Source: Cydia pomonella
Taxonomy: Eukaryota; Arthropoda; Insecta; Lepidoptera; Tortricidae
DNA: 64,000 bases
NCBI RefSeq assembly: GCF_033807575.1
Contig: NW_026907803.1
Location: 372,001-436,000 of the forward strand
Direction: 5' to 3'
Of the stretch, positions 55,691 to 64,000 are shown in pieces; position 1 is the stretch's first letter, and the number at the start of each line of letters is the position of its first letter. A model generated the notes under the pieces. That model did not search any database. It saw only the letters and a list, made by a program, of their open reading frames with translations, and was not told the origin of the DNA. The position numbers and the translations under genes were made by a program.

Positions 55691-58232
55691 TGCTTTTACA
55701 ACTAATATTAATAATTAGTGCAGGCACTAGTTTTAGAACTGCAATCTGACCCTTCAACTCAGAGAGAAAACTAGGCCCTAGCAGGCATGGTAACTAACGT
55801 TTTTTTTTTTTTCAACGCAGTAGTTTTCATAAAAAAAAAATAATTTTGTTATAGATATATTACGTAAGCATAAGTGTGTTAGTATGAAAAACGGTTAAAT
55901 TCGGATCCTGAATATTAATATTACTTATACCATATCGTCATCACAAGTTCCACATAATATCTCTATAGATATGAAAAATTTAAAGGACACATAGGACGGT
56001 CACAGGATACCTAAATGAAAATAGTATACCCAGGGACATATATTCATTTAATATTATATGCACTTCCCCGTCAAATAATCATTTATTCGGTTAGGTTATG
56101 GGCGTTAGGAGTAAGTACGGTGACACCTATAAAGACTCGCACGACTTACACCCACCGCAGCACTTAGGTAATAAAACCAAGAAAGTAGTTTTAAGGAAAC
56201 TCGCGACAGCCATAGCAGCCCCTTATTACGCCGCAAAACCCCCCTTATTACACGAGACAAACAAGTTATTCGTTTCAAATTGAAAACTTTCCACCCCACT
56301 AGCCATTCTGGGGCTGTGGCCCATAAATTCCCGCCAATTTTGTTTTATTTCGCGATGCAGGCACGGTAATAAAAGTAAGCTGGACGTGAGACAGAGCCTC
56401 TAGCCGGGATTACTCGGCCATCGCAATGGATCACTGCAGCCTCTGATATGGTGTCTAAACAAAACGGCACCTGACTAACTGGCCGACGGGCGGCGCCAGT
56501 CATTTGCGACTCTGCTCGCCATCAATGCCAAATCGATTTCAAACGGGATCGGTTGTTTTTGAATACTCTACAAACCAATAATGTACATATATTAGCCCTA
56601 CAATATTTTTTGTAAGTCTCTATTTTCTCCAAGACTTAAATGCTTATTTTGGTACTTTAAAAAAATCTACCTTGTAAAAGTAAGTAATAAATTAAAACCT
56701 TCATTGCGTAGGTACTTTCTAAAATCAAATATTATGATAAAATTATAGATCAACGGGCTGTTGGCTATTGAACATGATGTTGAAAAAAAGTTTTGGGAAA
56801 TGCAGGATTCCTATTTAACATACCACTTGGAATAAATACTTAGGGTAAGGTTTTTCTGGTACCAACAAATACACAGTTGCCAAAATAACCATTAGAATTG
56901 ATAGTCAAAATTTAGACTTCTGTTGAACGATATTGAAAACTGAAACGTTTAATTGAATGTTCCTATTTAAGCCAAACAAATGAAAGTGCATAATGAAGCG
57001 AAACTCAATGAGCACCGAACAAAAGTGCAAACAATGCAAGTAGTCAGGTGCATAGTTCTGGAGCGCCTCCAATCTCATCTGTGCCGCACTTGGCAACAAC
57101 AGGCCGCATGTGATCTTTACTGAACGCAATTGTTTTGTTCTTTCATACAAAACGTGTCTCGTAAGCACAAGTGCAGTATCGCACCAAATGCGCAATATTT
57201 TTAGAAAAAGCGTTACGACAACAGTCGGTGTGAGCAAAAATGTTCAAGCAGCGAAAAAGACAGTTTTCATAAAGCGGCAAACACTGTCTTAATGAAGTAT
57301 GTTTGCTCGCCACACAAGCTTTAAGAAGTAACCAGCCAGGTGAAAGAGTTCTTTTCATGGCGGCACGAATGAGTACGCGCGCACACTCCACACGGACGTA
57401 ACGGTGACAAAACTAGCAAAAGGTAAACGTGATTTCATAACCTATAGTATATATTTGAAAACTTAGAGAATTATTGGTCTAAGCTTGAAATTTCACAGGT
57501 TTGTAATTTTCAATTATTTTGAAAAAATACTCTCGTAACTAAATAGCTTAAACTTTTTTGGAGTTTTTTTTTACGCAGAATCGGCAGCACATTTAATCCT
57601 GATAAGATGTGAGCAATTTGGGGTAATTAAATTATTTAAGTACCTATCTGATGCATCACGGCTACCTATAAATAGTAATGTGTATAGGTATAAAAAACGT
57701 GACTATCAGGAATATTTCCCGACCGCCACAATTATGCGACAATTAAATTTTTCTGCTACAGGAAACAAGCCTATATAAAACGCATTTAGACATTGAGTCC
57801 ACATTTGTACATTTTGTACAGTACAATTTTAAATAAATAATAGAAAATTTAACAAAACGAATAATCTTGACAAACTTGTTTTACTCAGCATGAAACGGTG
57901 TACGGTTTAGAGATGAGATTGCAAACAGTTGCGGTGTCGGGTGTCCAATGGTTATGGTCCCCCGTAACACGTGGCAACACTCGATATACGTGCCCCTCAT
58001 AAAAATAAAAAGCTGTGTGGTTATAAAACATGTTGTATTAAATATTATGAATTCACTTTATAGTTTTGTACAGTTGCCATCGCATACATAATATCGGCGC
58101 TGCCAAGGCGCTCATAAATATCTGAACACGCCTCCATTGTCAAGGCGTTAGAGTTTGTTTTCAGATATGTTTAGAACCTTGACCGGTCCGATATATATAT
58201 GTAATGGCGAATATACATGCCTATTTCCAGTA

Positions 58233-58280
<48 letters not shown>

Positions 58281-60199
58281 GTATATATATATACCATTTA
58301 AATATACGTATCAAATTCACTACATCTAGGTACAGAAACCATTAACAAGGCAATGTGAAAACGTAACAATATGTTCAGCGTAATGGCAAATAAAAACTAT
58401 CATATATGTATACCACACCATGTTTTCCTTCAGAACTGTTAACTTATACAACAGACAGTAAATATCTACGACAAAGCAACAGCAAAACAGTAAGCCGCAA
58501 ATATTGTGGACCAGAAGGAGCGTGGGAGCCAATTAATTTTTGCTGAGACCAAAGTTTATGTTTCCCGGATAAATAAGGAGATTTAGCGGCAACGCCGGGC
58601 GCCGCCTCATAAAATGGCTAGCTCGTAACCAGGCCTGACCACTCCCCTAACTAACTATTCTCGATAACATCAACAATAACTTTTCATTTCAGTTTCACCT
58701 TTATGACACACACACACATAGACTCGTTAAATACTAATAATCTTAGTACACTAATAGGTACATCTAGTATATCAGAAATAATGTAGTTATAGGTAAATTA
58801 GGCATTGTGAGTTTCGAGTATCCATCGTACCGGGTCGGGCGTTCATCTGCTAAGATCAGAGCATCAATTTGCGGTAGTTTACACCAGAGCTGCCTAGAGG
58901 AGGAATTCACCGAGAGGAATTTATCGAGACACTATTAGGTAGGTACCTACTTTACTAAATTTGAAACAGTGATCTACTGCCAGTTATTCAGTCTAACAAG
59001 GGACACAACAGGTTTAAATTAAATACCTAATTAAAACGATACCGTTTATAAAAAGACATTTACACAAGCAATTAACTAACGTGGCTAGGACTAAGCTGAG
59101 AAAACTAACAGAGTAATTCAGATGCATTTTATTTTCGTAGCGTCGGCAGAGGCCGAGCGATGACTAAATAATGACCAGGATAACACCGTTTTATTGCAGC
59201 CTCCGTGTTGCGAATATATAAATGAACCCCCAGGGGAGTGTTAAAGATGCCGCTAAAGAACTCCTGTCGAACAAGTCTGGCTCTCAGAAATGGCGCTGTA
59301 AAGCTCCCCATCCTCTGAGACGTAATTTCGTGCTTTGTACAAAACTGTTGTTTGCAAAAATAATAAGAGTTGTATATTACTCACCGGTGATTGATGAAAA
59401 GTTTACAATTGCTACTAGGAACGCCAATAGTCATTGCGTTCTGAAATATTACTATTTCAAGTCAATTCTTATATTATTTGTTTAGGTGAAGGAAATATAA
59501 AGGAACATATAAAAATATACCTAATAAAACGCAACGCAGCGATTTTTCAAATGCCAATATGTAAAGGTTCAAGATATAAATTGATGGATGACTAATAATA
59601 TAGATTCAAGGATACACGATGAGGGCTTCAAACCATCCGTACTGCAGTCTTATAACTCGTAAAAGATCCATCAACCAATAAATTGATTAAAGGTACACAC
59701 ATAAATGTATATAATACATATATAAAGGTATTTAGATAGAAAAAGGAAATCTCCAATCGTGTTTATGAGCGCATTTCGGAACTATAAACCCTCCTTTAAT
59801 TATGCTTCTACAGTTCCATTCCAAACAGCGTACGAATGTGATTTCCCGGGGTTAAAATATTAAAAAATTAATCGTGTTTTGAGCGAGTCGTATCCGGCAC
59901 GGCGGCTGTAAAGATGCGCGCCCCGGTGATACACTATTAATGCAATTGTTCGAAAACAGCGCGCGGCTATAAAATTTAGCCTTCAGGTATTTTCAGAATA
60001 TTGCGCCCCACTTCGTAGCCTTACCTATAATTTTTCGCATTGCGGGGTTTCAAATAAAGTATTTCATTATACCGTTCCACGGCCTGTACGGAAAGTCCGT
60101 AAATTTTATGATCATGGATTTTTTGGAGAACATCAGCGTTAAACAAAAAGAAAAAATATCCAGGTCGATTTTATTTGGCATGCTGCTTTCTTCGATACA
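55691..60199. other. No recognisable gene
   Basis: Long stretch without recognised genes. Frames at 56098-56283, 56905-57237 and 59222-59485 are short and unassigned. A (TA)n array lies at 58235-58293. Confidence 0.35.
58235..58293. repeat. (TA)n microsatellite
   Basis: About 59 bp of alternating A and T broken by two G residues (GTATATATATA phases). Confidence 0.95.
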
Positions 60200-60335
60200 T
60201 TTTTTTTTATACAACGTCGGTGGCAAACAAGCATACGGCCCGCCTGATGGTAAGCAGTCTACGTAGCCTATGTACGCCTGCAACTCCAGAGGAGTTACAT
60301 GCGCGTTGCCGACCCCCCCCTCGTTGAGCTTACCT
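60200..60335 (-). repeat. Dispersed retroelement 3'-end repeat, copy 2
   Basis: Matches 23769-23924: ACGTCGGTGGCAAACAAGCA, TACGGCCCGCCTGATGGTAA, GCAACTCCAGAGGAGTTACA and CGTTGAGCTTACC. The minus strand ends in an A-run. Confidence 0.75.
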
Positions 60336-61360
60336 TCTATACCTTCTTCCGAGCGAAAAATGGATTGCAATTGCTCCTACTTTTATCAATTAACAAGAAG
60401 TACCTATATAAACGTCTTGCAATGAAAATACTTACAGGCGCTTTCCTGCTATTAAGAACAATTTAAAAGTACAAAGACGTGGCCGTGATATTGTGGAGCT
60501 TGAAATAAGGATAAAGAACCTCGTGTTGGAGTGCTATCGACAGGTAGAGCGCCGGCTGAACTCGCAGATACAAATGGCAAATGCACCGAGGCATCATCGT
60601 TTGGCTGTCGAGGCCGCAAGTTTTTGGATTGTCTGCGCCAAAGCTATTTCGCCAACTTCAGCACGCAACCTCAAGTGATTCTATTTCGATTCAATGCTTT
60701 TATTTGAATTAAAATTATCACAAATATTCTGTATATATTTGTGTAAGTGAGTGTGTGTGTATTTGGATTGCTACTTGCTCATAAAGTTGCATGAAATTGG
60801 TGACTTACTGATGCTAGCAACGATGGTTACGGTTAGGTAGAAGCCTTTTGTAGTTGTAGGTTCTCCACTTATTCGTTATATTTGTTTAAAATGGTTAAAT
60901 AGTGCGGACAACACAGATAACCTGTTAATAGAAGTATTAGCTTCTTAAAAGAAATGCTTTTCATTCTTTACTGATTCGGCCTGGTTCTAAATCAATTAGT
61001 TGCAATTTTGTATTAAGCAAATAATAAATAGTTATTATATGATTTATTAAATGATTTCTAAATTATTTTACATAGTTATAGCAGTGAGCTATCGTCTGTT
61101 TTACATCAATAAAATATCTTACAAGTAGCTTTCATTAAACAACATTGTATAACAATATATGTTCTATATAATAATGACTGCAACTAAAACGTAAAGTATA
61201 ATAATATTAACATTATTCGTAATGCAAAAACAATTATCACATTCTGTGGAAATATCATTAAATGTTTGCTACCACACTTTGGTTACATTTTATTATAAAA
61301 CTTACTTATGTCACGTTTTTGATACTCAGTGCATGAATTACATTCAATACTGTGGCCCTA
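60336..61360. other. No recognisable gene
   Basis: A 61-codon frame at 60493-60678 (MELEIRIKNLVLECYRQVER...), open upstream for several codons, has amphipathic protein-like composition, but no family is recognised. Confidence 0.35.
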
Positions 61361-61470
61361 GTGAAAAAGGGTACAAGTCTCTGGCAGCGCAGGTGTAAAG
61401 GGGTGTAAGTTCCACGTAACACTCATGCCCTTATACACCTAAACTGCCAGAGACTTGTACCCTTTTTCAC
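61361..61470. repeat. 110-bp hairpin, probable small MITE
   Basis: The terminal 27 bp are perfectly inverted (GTGAAAAAGGGTACAAGTCT at left, AGACTTGTACCCTTTTTCAC at right), and the next 14 or so bases (CAGGTGTAAAGGG / CCCTTATACACCT) pair imperfectly around a loop near 61412-61425. No target duplication is certain. Confidence 0.88.
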
Positions 61471-64000
61471 ATTTAATTGACTACCGCTATATATTAAGTA
61501 ATAACAAAATTCATTGCACAAAAACCATCCATGTTCAAATTCGGTCGGTCTGTAAGAAGTTATTATTACGTTCAGCTACGAACGGGTTGAAGGCTTCGCT
61601 TCATAAAGCATATTGTATATAATATATAAACTTGTTTAAATCCATAACTCAGGACTTACCGTTTACTAGGTAGGTACCTGAATATAATAAACTTTACCGT
61701 TTTCTCTTCTTCCTCTGCCTAAAACATATACATGTACACCGTGACATAAGTACTTATTATTCCACCTACTTACGTCATACTTCTTAAACAATAAACGAAG
61801 TTCATAAATACTTTCCCCTTTGAAAGGATGTCAGCGTTAAACAGAACAGAACCCCAGTTTCAATAAAATATAGGAATTTTCATTCACAGTACCAAGTAGT
61901 TCTTCGGACTTTTTTATCACTTGATCGACGAACTTCACCTGGCACGCCGCGAAGTGAATTGTCTGAAATAGAAAAAAATAGCGTCAAAATGACCTAATAG
62001 ATTAATTTCAGATACAAAAACAATTAACGAGAAGCTAATGGAAAAAAGGGTGCCTACATAAATATGTGTCGCTAACAATATCAAGGATAAACCAGCTAGC
62101 AAAACAATCAACACTACAGAGAAATTACATTTTTTTTGTTTTAGACCTATGTTGGTGATTTTTTTCTATCGAGCGAAAGTAAAAAAACAGAATACGGATC
62201 GATGAAAAATCCTCAAAATTGCTAATTCAATTTTTGGCAACCGTATTGAGATTTAAAAAGCGGTACGAATTTTCAAAGACTCCGCTCTTTGAACCTACGG
62301 CACCTTAAGTGGTGATTTTGAATGATAAATATTTAATAACAATAATACGAGTAACGTTCATTAAAATATGATTCGTAATATTTTACAGTTAATATTTTCC
62401 TCGCGTTTTTGTGTTTCGGGAGCAAAGTTTGTTTAACCCTTGAAACTCTCACAACGCTCAAGATACCACATTTTGGAATCAACAATTTTGGATTTTTTTC
62501 GCTTACCTGGGGGTATCAATATTAGCACGAGATGTTAAACAACAACTTTGCCCCCTTGCAAAACAAATAAATATTACGACTTTTCGAGTAAGTATGAGAG
62601 GAGGCCAGTGGCCAGCAGTGGGGCGTATATAGACTGAATTATTATTATTTACTTTTAATATATGTTATATGAATATTTCAATAGAAAGAACATTATACTA
62701 TTTATCAAGATCATCATCTAACATGTGACAGTTCATTCCATTTACCTATAGTATCTGCAAAGTAGATAGGTACTTTATTGAAAAATATGGTGTATTCCCA
62801 TCTGTTCCCGTCGGGCACAAATGAGAAGGATCCATTTCCATATGTGGCCGGTGGGGACAAATGATTGGCAAGATACCGAGTTTTAATCTAAACTAAACGT
62901 ATTTGATATTTGTGTCTATAATAATTTTAAAACCTGGCTCTTGTCGTTGGCGTAAATGCTATTTTTCGCGCTCTCGGTCAAGTACTTAAGTCTCTGTAAG
63001 AAACAACATTTGCTTTTTCTTTTAGTTTGAATCCACGAATTTCCGTTCCTGCCGAGGCATATATAGTGCTTTTCTCTAAACATGCGAGGAAATCAGGTTA
63101 AATAATAAATTAATAATAATAATGTAAGCATCAACCAGCACTCAAATTGAGCCTTCACATCAAAAACAATTTCCCTCTTTAATTATTATTTTTAAAGTTA
63201 AAGTTAAAAATATATAAAAGTTATAGGTATACTTAGTCTTTGATTTTATTAAGCAGTATTCGCATGGTCATACACAACGGTCTTACACGACTCTATCCCA
63301 GAACTTGAAATGATGCTGACCGGGTCGTGTGGACGCAGCCTGCGGATATAATAATTGGCTGTTTGCGTTTTTCTTAGTGGATTCATATTTAAAGAAAGTA
63401 AAAATCAATAGTAATAACTTCCCGTCCGCTAAAACACAACAATAATGATTTGATTTTTTTTAATTTGAGTTTGACCATAACGAAGACCTTCCCGTACTAT
63501 TTTTCCTACAATAAGGTGAACATGTCCGAGCATATTGGAGAAAAGATTTATTAATTTGCTAGCTGGTCGCTGAAATTACAGTTATTAACAGAAGAATGTA
63601 AAACAAAACATAATCAGAATTCGTCAACGATCAATACATTTAACTAGTCATAAACTCATAAACATTGGGACTTCATGATTGTGAACATTGTGACTACGAG
63701 TACATGGTTTTAGTCTATTACAAAGCAGGTTCCAGATTTTATTTATTATATATAATAATATAGATACAGATATCACAAGTGCATACGAATGCGGGTGGGT
63801 ACCGTGGGCTACAATTTACCAGATATTGACGTTAAGAAAATAAAGAAAATTTGACAAGAAACAAATACAAACAACCAACACAACCCATTAAATTATTCCA
63901 TGAAAGGAAGCTTATTCATGGAAAACGAAAGCCAAAGTAGTTTTGGAAAATAATTGGAAGCGTGCCTAAAAAATTACTGACCTACAAAGCAACTCATCGA
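61471..64000. other. No recognisable gene
   Basis: AT-rich. An RTE-type tail remnant is at 62597-62650 and a small block shared with 33411 at 62308-62342. Nothing else recognised. Confidence 0.35.
62597..62650 (+). repeat. RTE-type LINE tail remnant
   Basis: GAGAGGAGGCCAGTGGCCAG followed by CAGTGGGGCGTATATAGACT and ATTATTATT resembles the last codons and tail of RTE LINEs in Lepidoptera. Very short, so tentative. Confidence 0.5.

Overview
This window looks like gene-poor, AT-rich intergenic or intronic DNA from a moth or butterfly. The case for Lepidoptera rests on repeat content: a tRNA-derived SINE with a (TTTA)n tail, RTE-type LINE 3' ends with (GAT)n or (ATG)n tails, LINE tails of the 'GTGCAATAAAGT' type, a 'GGGTTCCGTA...TTGGCCGG' element family, and many fold-back MITEs. 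These were recognised from general knowledge, not from a database search. I found no convincing host protein-coding gene, rRNA, tRNA gene or CRISPR array. Nearly all coding potential belongs to transposable elements.

The centrepiece is a complete, apparently intact BEL/Pao LTR retrotransposon on the minus strand (37042-45479). Its two 1183-bp LTRs show no difference by eye. It is flanked by a 5-bp target duplication (ATGCG), has a tRNA-Tyr-like primer site and a polypurine tract, and carries one uninterrupted 1991-codon gag-pol frame (Gag, zinc knuckles, protease, RT, RNase H, integrase, C-terminal domain). There is no env-like frame. It looks very young and may be competent for movement.

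Region by region. 1-7400: a fold-back MITE (1629-2042), an RTE 3' remnant, fragments of the GGGTTCCGTA family and a dispersed hairpin element. 7407-9996: a 5'-truncated RTE LINE with a 16-bp target duplication, itself split by a smaller element with its own 7-bp duplication. 12341-14212: a two-sided inverted array of units of about 175 bp. 15889-16884: a GGGTTCCGTA element carrying a LINE tail, followed by SINE copy 1. 18675-24784: a MITE, SINE copy 2, an RTE C-terminal remnant, another GGGTTCCGTA element, and a hAT element with an exact 8-bp target duplication and a transposase C-terminal relic. 25875-26091: a nearly perfect palindrome. 28100-30430: an RTE pseudogene fused to a second LINE fragment. 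32463-35765: a LINE/SINE-like 3' repeat, an inverted copy of the first dispersed hairpin, and a tandem duplication whose second copy holds SINE copy 3. 37037-45484: the BEL/Pao element. 46085-50797: a dispersed element, a 721-bp hairpin whose loop holds three 26-bp repeats, and a long GGGTTCCGTA element. 50798-64000: mostly unrecognised DNA with small repeats and a 110-bp hairpin.

The elements do not act together as a pathway. Their nesting gives a relative insertion history. I do not see a new defence, metabolic or regulatory system. The most unusual structures are the 46781-47501 hairpin and the inverted array at 12341-14212.
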